Shown: positions 22,759-34,085, numbered from the stretch's first letter. The stretch is DNA of 64,000 nt from Bolinopsis microptera (GCF_026151205.1 NC_087084.1:2084312-2148311); one strand, 5' to 3'. Numbers and translations: made by a program. Notes: generated from the letters alone by a model not told the origin.

Positions 22759-24186
22759 ATGAAACTTACGACATTACTGATTCTGTTGAATCTTGGTAAA
22801 CCAGAGAGATTTCCATCATCACCACAGAGTACTACGACATGGACATCACCATTCACCACAAGCACAAAAGCTTCAATTATCCCAGGTATTATATAACTTA
22901 TATTATTACGTATACAAATTAAAATCGACTACTACATCAGTTTAACCCATATTCTTCCACGGTACTTTTAAAAGTACGGTTCTTAAACAGTGACCTAACT
23001 TGTCTCGTGACAAATATTTTTTGATACAGTTTTTTGCATTAGGTTAGAAAAGGTCTGCTGATGATTTTAACACCCTGGCCAGATGGTTAAAAAAAGCAAG
23101 AAATTTATAGGATGTTGGCAAAGGTGGTCAAAAATGGTACTTTGAAAAATGGTAAATTCTCGGTACCACCAGCCAATTCTCCAACTTTGATGGATCCCAA
23201 ATTTGTTTTTTTAATATTGCCTAAACGATTGTGCAATAAATATGCAATAATGTGGGGCGACATAAAAATCATTAATTGCCTCTAATTGAGATGTTAATTG
23301 GGTGTACTTTCAAAAGTACATCATTCTAGACAATGATGTACTTTTAAAAGTACGTACTTTTAAAAGTGCATTATCTTCGAATATTGTACTTTTAAAAGGA
23401 CAGGTTTCACGAAAAATGTACTTTTAAAAGTACAGGTTTATAATTTATATAGACTACACAATGTGTGCTGGCATGATTAACGTCGGTAAGACTGTAATGG
23501 CAGGTAAATTGTTCTGAATCAGAACGGAAGACACAACAGAAATTTTCTGTTGTGACTTCTGGATTTAGTCGATCTTGAAGGATCCACGTTTTCACCCGGT
23601 TATTCCACGTCTTCCAGAGCGGCCTCAATATACTTTTACTTAATGCGGGGGGGGGGGGGGGTGGGTCATATTTTCTTCCAAAACACAGTTAGTACTTTTG
23701 TACTAAGTGGTGGGTCTGCTGCTCATTTCCCAGAAAATCAGTTAGTACAAGGTACTAAGGGGGTGTCCAACCCCAAAAAATCCATTTTACCTCAAATTTC
23801 AATTTTGGGAATGGGTTTTTTTTTGGGTTTTGAGGTTTTTTTCCTTTTTTTTGGGTTTTTTTATTTTGTTTCCTTTTTTTGTAACTTTTTATTTGATTCG
23901 ACTGCATTGAAAACAAAATCCCTATTAAATAGTGGGTAGACTTTGTCCATTTCCCAATGTTTAATGAGCTGTTTAAAGCAATTTATGGGTGGGTATCTTA
24001 TTTTATATACCAAAACACAGTCAGTACCGTGATTTCTCAACAGTTAGTACCGCAAAAGGGGTGGGTGTCCTAAATATTATCCGAAAAAAAAAGTTAGTAC
24101 CGCGAAGGGGGTGGGTGGGTCTTTTTTGTAAATTCCAAAGTTGCACTTAGTCGACGTCACGTACGGCACTTGGTACCTGATCCCCC

Positions 24187-24220
<34 letters not shown>

Positions 24221-27200
24221 CTTAATGTTCATAATCCTAGATCTTGTAACTGGTTTCCGAATTCCGATGTATGTTAACTATTAAATACTGACATGATTGT
24301 GTGCCATCAGCATTCAGCAATCTGCTGTTCCAACATAAGATTCCTTTCCTTGTTGTCTATGCATTTCCTCAGCTGAGTTGTTCTGTTCCTCTAGAACTCT
24401 CTCCACCTCTGCTACTCTCTTCTGCTCCTCTAGAACTCTCTCAGCTTCTGCTACTCTCTCCTGCTCCTCAAGAACTCTCTCAGCTTCTGCTACTCTCTTC
24501 TGTTCCTCTAGAATACGCTCAGCTTCTGCTACTCTCTTCTGTTCCTCTATAACTCTCTCAGCTTCTGCTACTCTCGTCTGTTCCTCTAGAATTCTCTCCA
24601 CCTCTGCTACTCTTTTCTGTTCCTCTAGAATACGCTCAGCTTCTGCTACTCTCTTCTGTTCCTCTAGAACTCTCTCAGCTTCTGCTACTTTCGTCTGTTT
24701 CTCTAGAATTCTCTCCACCTCTGCTACTCTCTTCTGTTCCTCTAGAATACGCTCAGCTTCTGCTACTCTCTTCTGCTCCTCTAGAACTCTCTCAGCTTCT
24801 GCTACTCTCGTCTGTTTCTCTAGAATTCTCTCCACCTCTGCTACTCTCTCCTGTTCCTCTAGAATACGCTCAGCTTCTGCTACTCTCTTCTGCTCCTCTA
24901 GAACTCTCTCAGCTTCTGCTACTCTCTTCTGTTCCTCTAGAACTCTCTCAGCTTCTGCTACTCTGTTTTGTTCCTCTAGAACTCTCTCAGCTTCTGCTAC
25001 TCTCTTCTGCTCCTCTAGAACTCTCTCAGCTTCTGCTACTCTCGTCTGTTTCTCTAGAATTCTCTCCACCTCTGCTACTCTCTTCTGTTCCTCTAGAATA
25101 CGCTCAGCTTCTGCTACTCTCTTCTGTTCCTCTAGAACTCTCTCAGCTTCTGCTACTTTCGTCTGTTTCTCTAGAATTCTCTCCACCTCTGCTACTCTCT
25201 TCTGTTCCTCTAGAATACGCTCAGCTTCTGCTACTCGCTTCTGCCCCTCTAGAACTCTCTCAGCTTCTGCTACTCTCGTCTGTTTCTCTAGAATTCTCTC
25301 CACCTCTGCTACTCTCTTCTGTTCCTCTAGAATACGCTCAGCTTCTGCTACTCTCTTCTGCTCCTCTAGAACTCTCTCAGCTTCTGCTACTCTCGTCTGT
25401 TCCTCTAGAATTCTCTCCACCTCTGCTACTCTCTTCTGTTCCTCTAGAATACGCTCAGCTTCTGCTACTCTCTTCTGCTCCTCTAGAACTCTCTCAGCTT
25501 CTGCTACTCTCGTCTGTTTCTCTAGAATTCTCTCCACCTCTGCTACTCTCTTCTGTTCCTCTAGAATACGCTCAGCTTCTGCTACTCTCTTCTGTTCCTC
25601 TAGAACTCTCTCAGCTTCTGCTACTTTCGTCTGTTTCTCTAGAATTCTCTCCACCTCTGCTACTCTCTTCTGTTCCTCTAGAATACGCTCAGCTTCTGCT
25701 ACTCGCTTCTGCCCCTCTAGAACTCTCTCAGCTTCTGCTACTCTCGTCTGTTTCTCTAGAATTCTCTCCACCTCTGCTACTCTCTTCTGTTCCTCTAGAA
25801 TACGCTCAGCTTCTGCTACTCTCTTCTGCTCCTCTAGAACTCTCTCAGCTTCTGCTACTCTCGTCTGTTCCTCTAGAATTCTCTCCACCTCTGCTACTCT
25901 CTTCTGTTCCTCTAGAATACGCTCAGCTTCTGCTACTCTCTTCTGCTCCTCAAGAACTCTCTCAGCTTCTGCTACTCTCTTCTGTTCCTCTAGAATACGC
26001 TCAGCTTCTGCTACTCTCTTCTGTTCCTCTATAACTCTCTCAGCTTCTGCTACTCTCGTCTGTTCCTCTAGAATTCTCTCCACCTCTGCTACTCTTTTCT
26101 GTTCCTCTAGAATACGCTCAGCTTCTGCTACTCTCTTCTGTTCCTCTAGAACTCTCTCAGCTTCTGCTACTTTCGTCTGTTTCTCTAGAATTCTCTCCAC
26201 CTCTGCTACTCTCTTCTGTTCCTCTAGAATACGCTCAGCTTCTGCTACTCTCTTCTGCTCCTCTAGAACTCTCTCAGCTTCTGCTACTCTCGTCTGTTTC
26301 TCTAGAATTCTCTCCACCTCTGCTACTCTCTCCTGTTCCTCTAGAATACGCTCAGCTTCTGCTACTCTCTTCTGCTCCTCTAGAACTCTCTCAGCTTCTG
26401 CTACTCTCTTCTGTTCCTCTAGAACTCTCTCAGCTTCTGCTACTCTGTTTTGTTCCTCTAGAACTCTCTCAGCTTCTGCTACTCTCTTCTGCTCCTCTAG
26501 AACTCTCTCAGCTTCTGCTACTCTCGTCTGTTTCTCTAGAATTCTCTCCACCTCTGCTACTCTCTTCTGTTCCTCTAGAATACGCTCAGCTTCTGCTACT
26601 CTCTTCTGTTCCTCTAGAACTCTCTCAGCTTCTGCTACTTTCGTCTGTTTCTCTAGAATTCTCTCCACCTCTGCTACTCTCTTCTGTTCCTCTAGAATAC
26701 GCTCAGCTTCTGCTACTCGCTTCTGCCCCTCTAGAACTCTCTCAGCTTCTGCTACTCTCGTCTGTTTCTCTAGAATTCTCTCCACCTCTGCTACTCTCTT
26801 CTGTTCCTCTAGAATACGCTCAGCTTCTGCTACTCTCTTCTGCTCCTCTAGAACTCTCTCAGCTTCTGCTACTCTCGTCTGTTCCTCTAGAATTCTCTCC
26901 ACCTCTGCTACTCTCTTCTGTTCCTCTAGAATACGCTCAGCTTCTGCTACTCTCTTCTGCTCCTCTAGAACTCTCTCAGCTTATGCTACTCTCTTCTGTT
27001 CCTCTAGAGTCTAGAACTCTCTCAGCTTCTGCTACTCTCTTCTGTTCCTCTATAACATTCTCAGCTTCTGCTACTCTCGTCTGTTCCTCTAGAATTCTCT
27101 CCACCTCTGCTACTCTCTTCTGTTCCTCTAGAACTCTCTCAGCTTCTGCTACTCTCTTCTGTTCCTCTAGAACTCTCTCAGCTTCTGCTACTCTCTTCTG

Positions 27201-30200
27201 TTCCTCTAGAACTCTCTCAGCTTCTGCTACTCTCTTCTGTTCCTCTAGAATACGCTCAGCTTCTGCTACTCTCTTCTGTTCCTCTAGAATACGCTCAGCT
27301 TCTGCTACTCTCTTCTGTTCCTCTAGAATACGCTCAGCTTCTGCTACTCTCTTCTGTTCCTCTATAACATTCTCAGCTTCTGCTACTCTCGTCTGTTCCT
27401 CTAGAATTCTCTCCACCTCTGCTACTCTCTTCTGTTCCTCTAGAACTCTCTCAGCTTCTGCTACTCTCTTCTGTTCCTCTAGAACTCTCTCAGCTTCTGC
27501 TACTCTCTTCTGTTCCTCTAGAACTCTCTCAGCTTCTGCTACTCTCTTCTGTTCCTCTAGAATACGCTCAGCTTCTGCTACTCTCTTCTGTTCCTCTAGA
27601 ACTCTCTCAGCTTCTGCTACTCTCTTCTGTTCCTCTAGAACTCTCTCAGCTTCTGCTACTCTCTTCTGTTCCTCTAGAATACGCTCAGCTTCTGCTACTC
27701 TCTTCTGCTCCTCTAGAATACGCTCAGCTTCTGCTACTCTCTTCTGTTCCTCTAGAATACGCTCAGCTTCTGCTACTCTCTTCTGTTCCTCTAGAATACG
27801 CTCAGCTTCTGCTACTCTCTTCTGCTCCTCTAGAATACGCTCAGCTTCTGCTACTCTCTTCTGCTCCTCTAGAATTGTCTCAGCCTCCTCTAGAATTGTC
27901 TCAGCCTCTGTTTAATTAAGTAACGCACCTCCATAAGTACACTATTCATTAAACCCGTACTTTTAAAAGTACATTATTTATTAAACCCGTACTTTTAAAA
28001 GTACATCATTCAAATATGATGTACTTTTAAAAGTACGATGCAATGTTCCAAAAAAGCAAGCTCCAACAATGAACTTTTAAAAGTACGGGTCGAAAAAGCT
28101 ATAAAAAATATAAATTTTTTCAAAATAATTATTGCACCGTCGGAGTTGGTACCTCAGTGCTTAGGAAACAAAATTTCATCAAAAAATTCGAACGTTTAGA
28201 GTTGTTGGTATTATATGGGTTAAAGACAGTTATTTTTGTTTTGGGTAAATTAATGGAAACGTTAGCTTATTGAGTGTCACTCTTGAAAACACTTTGCAGA
28301 ATCGTGCAGTTTTCAAGAAGAAACAGGATTTTTGAAGCAGGTATGTTCGAGACGAAGGAATCACTACACGCTCTATAAGTGTCACAACACAGAGGAATAT
28401 TATTGGACGAACAAATGGCAAGAAGTGTCAGTTTTATGTTCAGATGATCCGCACTATTATCAGGCTTGCACTGGTCACCACACTACAGTAGATAATATGG
28501 AGATAACAAATAGCAACATTCTTTGTGGAGGATTTATGTGTGAGACTAAATTTGGTATGATCGAGAACACATTAAAATATGATAATACAATTTGCAATGG
28601 ACGATCTGACTGTGTCAATACAAAACTAGATGAAGAGGGATGCAGCGAAATGATAGCTATGCCGGGTGGGGACAAGATAGTGTCCAACAAAATCTGTAAT
28701 GATGTGTGTGATGCAGGCTACTGTGAAGACGAGGCTACATGTAACGGATACAGTTACGGTATGTATTGTGACGCTAGGCATACGCCAGGAATAGTAAACT
28801 ACTTACCACCATTTTTAATATGTAGTGGAGATAAGAACTGTGTTAACGGAGAGGACGAAGCTAACTGTACCGTAACTAATGAAACACAGTACACTTGTGA
28901 ACATTACAGAAGTAAACTTACAGTACCAGTAAACAACTTTACAAGATGTACAGTGTTAACCGATTACAACACGTACTGCAGTGATTATGCTTCATATCAC
29001 ACAAACTGTTCAGATCCCGCAAGAGTAGGGGTAAGGTGTCTTGTTAACGGATACTTGTCCTCTGTATCAAAATATATGATCTGCTTGGGTAGGAAGGCAA
29101 TATGTGACGATAACTTTGAGAACCAGTGCTTACAAACCTCTGTTCAGTGTACTGTTCACAGGCACTTCATGTGTGATGGTCAACCAGACTGCAATGATAA
29201 AAGTGATGAAACTGGTCTTATATGCAACACCACGACACTGGAAAAGTGTGAAAGACACGGCGGCCAGAAAAGGGAACTTCCAATACCTCTAGCTTGGTTA
29301 AGAGACGGGGTTAAGGACTGTTTGAATGGAATCGACGAATATGACAGATGGCCCACTTGTGGGAGCAACATATCATTACGATTTGTTACCAGCAACGACA
29401 AGTGTGAAAATGTGTTCCTTTGTCCATGGGGTGACCCTGGATATGTGGGATTTAGTAAACTATGCGATGGAGTTGAAACATGCGGAAATGAAAATATGAT
29501 CTGCTCTGAGTCCCGCAAACAACCGAAACTGTCCACAGTCGTTTTATCAACTGATAGAAGCCTAACAAAGCATTTATCATACTGCATAAAGGGGATAAAA
29601 AACACACAAAACTTCGAAAATCATTGCTTCACTATCAGCATGTTTAGATTATCAAATGAAAACGTTTACGGAGGAACCAATACAACGGTTATCATGCCAA
29701 ACATTCTTCAAGATTGTGACCACATGTTTGGAGAACAATATTTGTACACTAGTTGTGCAGACAAGTGTTTCAGTTCCTCTTGTCCACTGAGAAATATCCC
29801 TAGATATGAGGCTTGTCCAGCACAATATCAAAATAGAATAGGGACGATATTCAATAACGAATACCTAACATTTGTCACAAAATCATATGAAGATATTTAT
29901 ACGAACAAGTATTTTGTCTGTGACAACAATATCACTTGCATTGATTATTCCCAAGTATGCAATCTCATCGATAATTGCGGGGATGGCTCGGATGAGGAGA
30001 GCTGCACAAATAATTTCAAGTGTGACGGTAGCTACATACCGGTGACAAAGAAATGTGACGGATCATTTGACTGCCTGGATTTAACGGACGAATGTAATAA
30101 CCAGTGTTCAAGACAGATTCTAGAAGGGAGTGCTCTCAAATGTTCATCGTGGGTTATAGGATTTCTAGCCGTCCTGGCAAATCTTATCATCCTGTCCAAA

Positions 30201-31412
30201 AATACTGGAACTCTGAAGAACTGTAAAACCACCGTAGCTCTGTTCAATAAGTCCCTTATTATGATGATATCTTTTGGAGACCTTTTAGTTGGTATCTACT
30301 TATTCGTCATATCAGTTTATGATGGTGTAATCTTCAAGGAACAATATTGTACTCAGCAGATTGGTTGGATTACCAGCATCCACTGTTCAATTATTGGTGT
30401 TCTTAGCACCATAGGATCTCAAGTCTCGCTTTTTGCTATGTGTGCACTGAGCCTCACCCGAATTTATGGAATAAAAAATTCTATGAGAATTCCGGGAGAA
30501 GTTACCTTAATAAAATCACTCCAAGTTGCAGGAGGTGTTTTTATGATGACGTTGGCGTCCATTATCATTGCTGTTATCCCAATTATCTCCAAATTTGAGG
30601 ATTTCTTCGTCAATGGAGTAAAATATGCAGAAGAGATAAAGATATTTATTGGAACAATGAACAAGCAGACGCTATTTGCCGTCTTTCAAGGATACTTTGG
30701 TAGAATGAAAGAAACAACACTAAGTTGGCATTTGATCAACAAAATGATGTCCGAGATGTATTCTCACGATAATGGGTATGAAGATTACACAAAAAACATA
30801 CAAAAGGTAGATTTCTATGGAAATGATGGAGTCTGCCTCTTCAAATATTTTGTCAAAGAAAATGATCCACAGAGGCACTTGGTATGGGCAATTCTTGCCC
30901 TGAACTTTGTTTGCTTCTTTTTCATTACAGCTTCATACTTAATAATTGGCATCATATCTCACAAATCTTCTAAAAGTTTGACTCAGTCAGGAGGGAACCG
31001 ACAGATAACTCAACGCAATAGAAAAATGAACTTAAGAATCACCATCATCATCACTACAGATTTCCTTTGCTGGGTGCCCTTCATAGTGATATGTGTCCTA
31101 CATTCCCTTGATGTCCTAGATGCAACACCCTGGTATGGCCTGTTTTCCATGATTATTCTACCCATCAACTCAGTCATAAACCCACTAATCTATGATGACA
31201 CTGTAACAAACCTTATTAGCGTACCTATCCAAAGACTCGGAACCCTAATCGCTGGTTCAAGAATTTACCGAGAGTTAAGTCTAAGATTTCAACGATTATC
31301 AACAGTTAACACCATTGAGCTAGATTGTGTAACAGTGCAAGACGGAGAACTTCCAGGCACAGCAGAGATGACTGGAGAACGAGACAACGAACAAATGATT
31401 ACCCAACTCTGA
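22759..31412 (+). CDS. LDLa-ectodomain, LGR-like seven-transmembrane receptor, intact copy
   Basis: The coding sequence joins 22759-22885 and 28300-31412 (1079 aa). The donor is GTATTA, the acceptor TTTGCAG, phase 1. A signal peptide (MKLTTLLILLNLGKP) and a Thr/Ser-rich stretch are followed by about 600 extracellular residues with LDL-receptor class A units. Clear ones are at about 141-157, 216-232, 325-352, 583-611 (NLIDNCGDGSDEESC) and 616-641 (CDGSFDCLDLTDEC), with weaker ones between. The helices start near residues 658, 693, 731, 781, 903, 952 and 987. Diagnostic residues are VLANLIIL in helix 1, SFGDLLVGIY with Asp703, LTRIYGIK after helix 3, FLCWVPF in helix 6, and LPINSVINPLIY in helix 7. 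Together with FYGNDGVC in loop 2 these resemble the LGR/relaxin-receptor and GRL101 group. No leucine-rich repeats are present, which is unusual for that group. The receptor should act at the plasma membrane through G proteins; the ligand is unknown. The TTG at 28332 is not the start. Confidence 0.9.
22960..23440. repeat. Left subterminal palindromes of the TTAA element
   Basis: GTACTTTTAAAAGTAC, or one-base variants of it, occurs at about 22962 and about five times between 23305 and 23435. The same palindrome clusters at the other end (27955-28090). Subterminal repeats of this sort often bind the transposase. Confidence 0.75.
23646..24220. mobile_element. Nested small transposon with G-run and C-run ends
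   Basis: The segment starts with C followed by about 15 G then TGGGTC, and ends with CCCCCACCC plus a long C run and a final G, so its ends are inverted. It is flanked by the direct 7-bp repeat CTTAATG at 23639-23645 and 24221-24227. The inside repeats GTTAGTAC in several forms (GTTAGTACCGC, TTTGTACTAAG). The long terminal runs could be partly assembly or sequencing artefacts. It resembles short hAT-type elements, which make 8-bp duplications, but this assignment is tentative. Confidence 0.5.
24314..27911 (-). CDS. Coiled-coil repeat reading frame inside the TTAA element
   Basis: On the minus strand the 39-bp array translates as a 13-residue repeat of the form RVAEAERILEEQK. From 26902 to the stop at 24314 this gives 862 codons, ending in a non-repeat tail with EEMHRQQGKES. 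A second open part (27416-26976) and open sequence up to about 27911 are separated from it by a small disruption near 26980-27010 (an extra AGTCTAG-like insert). The repeat is Glu/Arg/Ala/Leu-rich and would form a long charged helix or coiled coil. There is no good ATG at the 5' end; internal ATGs arise only where a Val codon mutated. The unit length is a multiple of three, so open frames are expected on both strands by chance of composition. Expression is doubtful; it could be an exon of an antisense gene or only a minisatellite. Confidence 0.4.
24370..27910. repeat. 39-bp minisatellite with higher-order structure
   Basis: About 90 tandem copies of a 39-bp unit exist in three main variants, distinguished by AGAACTCTCTCAGC, AGAATACGCTCAGC and AGAATTCTCTCCAC. 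Rare variants recur at fixed distances: CTCTGTTTTG at 24961 and 26443 (1482 bp, 38 units), and CTACTCGCTT at 25231, 25699 and 26713 (468 and 1482 bp from the first). This shows a recent block duplication of 1482 bp within the array. The right part (27120-27850) is more homogeneous. Confidence 0.95.
27953..28095. repeat. Right subterminal palindromes of the TTAA element
   Basis: Four GTACTTTTAAAAGTAC-type palindromes within about 140 bp, mirroring the left end, followed by about 125 bp to the terminal ATATGGG. Confidence 0.75.
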
Positions 31413-32458
31413 GACGAACAAGGGAGCAATGACGAGAGAGACAAAGCTGAACAACAATGACTAAGTTAGATGATTTATCTCGTAAGATCAGAAATCATCG
31501 ACTTTAATCTAATATGCTGCATTTAAGCAGATGGGAGTTGAAAGAAGCAGACAAAATTATTTAGGAGAGTCAATTAAACAGGACTACGTTCAAAGTGATG
31601 ATTATCATATGTAAATTGAATGGAAGAGTGGATTGCTTTTAAGGCCCACCCAAACTTTTAATGCGATTTGGGCGTGCTTATACCTTAAAAAGCCAAGACC
31701 AGCACTGTAAATAGAAAATAGAGTACTTACAAAGGTATTTTATGATCATTTCATGATAATATAGACAAAAGGTCGAATGAATTGGGGTTCTTTTCATGCG
31801 TATAAAGTATATTTGAGGCTGATATTATATTGTTATGATCTCAATTCGATTACTTATCTTTACAAACACTTACTTATAATGAGTGATGATTATCCCATTA
31901 AATTATAAGTGGTTAAGGTAATAACTTATTCAAATTATCACAAAAATTCCCACAATTTCTTTTATAACTTTTTGGAAATCCATTGATCGAAAGGCTCATT
32001 TTGAATAAGGTATTACTAGACACTACTATCGTTATTATTTTTGCTGATTATATCGTACACTGTTATATTTTAAAGATACTTTTAAAAGAGGCTAATAATT
32101 ATAAAACCAAATTCAAAAGAAGAAAAAAAGGGAAAACAAAAAAGGAGAAAAAAAACTCATCGTCTGAAATAACGGACAATATATGAATCTGAATTAAAGT
32201 ATTGATTATAATGCTATGTTATTTTAAAATAATTAGAACATTTATTGAATTATTGAATTATGCTGATATTTTAGTATTTAGAACATTAATCAAAGATACG
32301 ACTTTTAAGTGTTTTGATAATAATTCTAGAATGGCCGTGGTCAAAAGGAGAAAACTAATAGTATTCTTTGAAAGTCACTTTTAAAAAATTAAATACGGTA
32401 TTACTAGATACAAATAATTTGAGGACAACATGACACTACAAAGCATTGATCATAACAT
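31413..32458. other. 3' flank of the right receptor copy
   Basis: Reverse complement of about 1930-2990 with indels. AT-rich, no gene recognised; small ORFs at 31983-32186 and 32202-32384 are not conserved as frames in the left copy. Confidence 0.65.
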
Positions 32459-32599
32459 ATGGACAGAACTGAACAAGAACACAAACTAATTCAAAGACTG
32501 AGGAAACAGGAGGACTCTGCAACCCAGGAATCAACAACTCATTCGCTCAATAATTGGTTTGGTATCGACGTTACATACTATGTTTTCCCCGACTTATAA
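32459..32599 (+). other. Short ORF shared with the left flank (MDRTE start)
   Basis: An ATG at 32459 opens 46 codons (MDRTEQEHKLIQRLRKQEDS onward). The start matches the ORF at 1960 on the minus strand (MDRTEREQQLREVGR), after which the two diverge because the left one runs into the LINE. It may be the first exon of an unknown gene that followed the receptor in the ancestral block. No domain was recognised. Confidence 0.3.
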
Positions 32600-33714
32600 A
32601 AAAAATTATTAATCTATATTTAATATATAAATATATTTTAAACCTCTTTTAAACCATTCCAGTACATTGTGCATAAAATTGAAGATTTAAAATTTAGGAA
32701 ACATGTGCAAGGATGAAGGATATAACCGATCTGATATTCATCGTAAATAATAAAATACTCTAGCACAATTATTGTAACTGCAGTTTTGCAGAACTCCAAA
32801 TGCTTAATGAACACTTTTGCAGGTACCACCCGTATTCACACTCAAAATGGAGTTTCGTCAGTTTCCGATACGAGACTGGGACGGGTTCTATAAACAAACA
32901 AACAACAAACAGTATACCTTATCTACGGTAGATATTATGTACTTGGACAGAGTGTAAAACGTGTGTACATCACCGTTTCATGTAATATATAATACCAATT
33001 AATTTAGCATTTTAACTAGAATGAACCATTTATAATTGTATACTAACGTTTATACCAATTTTAGCCTGAAGATGGCGTTGACACCGAAAATTTGCCTACA
33101 TTCTTAACTTCCTGTTTCATTTGTCCTTATCTCTTCCAACCGGATATTATCCAACTATCAATACACACACGTGTTCAGGTAAGCAGTGAGAATTTTAAAG
33201 GATTAAATTTCAGCATTTCTTCAAAACGATAATTAAAGGAGGTAATTTTCTCCGAATATCAAATTTCCTTCCATTCTCAGTGTCACATACCTACAGTTAT
33301 GTATAAAATGATGTCGAATGGAATATGTGTAATACATGTTGAGCAGAGTAATGGTCACTAGTTAGATAAATTATAAATGTAATGATTAATATGTCGGAAA
33401 CAATTTGAACCCTTTGAGAGAATACACAAACATAAAACTCATCTACAAAGAACACAATGATGTGGTACTTATAAAGTAAGAGTATTTTAACAGTCACAGA
33501 GATAAGTCCGCCGGAGGTATTATTCACATGACAATGTATTATGTAAGCTAGGTAAAAGGTATGTTAATCTGATACTTGGTTAAAATCTAATCGTTATAGG
33601 GAGATATCATACACCCGCTGCAACCACCAATAATAACTAGAATACCAAAACTAGTTATCAATATCGTGAATATATATCGTGACCTCGTGAGGGGTAAAAG
33701 AAGTAAGGTATAAC
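32600..33714. other. Spacer between right receptor and kelch exons
   Basis: AT-rich DNA. 33065-33380 matches two blocks near 10430-10790 in inverted and swapped order, including GAAGATGGCGTTGACACC and ACACACGTGTTCAGGTAA. No gene is seen. Confidence 0.55.
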
Positions 33715-33889
33715 CTGCTCATGCTCATAGAAGCGACGTTATTCCAAGAGTTCGAATAAGGGTCATACATCTCAACTGTAGACAAGTGGGATAGCCCGTC
33801 AAACCCGCCTGGGAGTTAAAATTAATTGGTTAATTAGCAAATATTAAACCAAATTATTTTTGATTAGCTATGTATCAGTAAATTTGATA

Positions 33890-34085
33890 TTTTTAGATTT
33901 AATCTACTTTGATTAAATTATTTTTGATTAGCTTTATATTTTTGATAAGCTTTGTATCAGTAAATTTGATATTTTTAGATTTAATCTACTTTGATTAAAT
34001 TATTTTTGATTAGCTTTATATTTTTGATAAGCTTTGTATCAGTAAATTTGATATTTTTAGATTTAATCTATGTTGATTAAATTTA
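33890..34085. repeat. 81-bp AT-rich tandem repeat in kelch intron
   Basis: Two and a half copies of an 81-bp unit containing AATCTACTTTGATTAAATTA recur at 33901 and 33982. They lie in the intron between kelch exons 33808 and 34286. Confidence 0.75.

Larger units (their letters stand above)
22946..28219. mobile_element. TTAA-flanked piggyBac-like non-autonomous element in receptor intron
   Basis: The short intron of the left receptor copy gives the empty site: its sequence CAGTTTAAAGACAG is split here after TTTAA and resumes with TTAAAGACAG. The insert is therefore 5274 bp flanked by TTAA at 22942-22945 and 28220-28223. Its ends are inverted: CCCATAT at 22946 and ATATGGG at 28219. A TTAA target and ends opening with CCC are hallmarks of the piggyBac superfamily. 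Near each end lie clustered palindromes GTACTTTTAAAAGTAC. I found no piggyBac transposase, so it would need one in trans. It carries a nested G/C-run element and a long 39-bp repeat array. Confidence 0.85.

Noticed and set aside
24378-27915. Plus-strand ORFs of Ser/Ala/Thr/Cys repeats across the 39-bp array
   Set aside because: They are the complement frame of the array; unit length is a multiple of three, so they stay open by default, and the composition is less protein-like than the minus-strand coiled coil.
28332-31412. Receptor start at the TTG codon 28332
   Set aside because: An acceptor TTTGCAG at 28292-28299 and a phase-compatible signal-peptide exon at 22759-22885 (also present in the left copy) show that this is the interior of exon 2.
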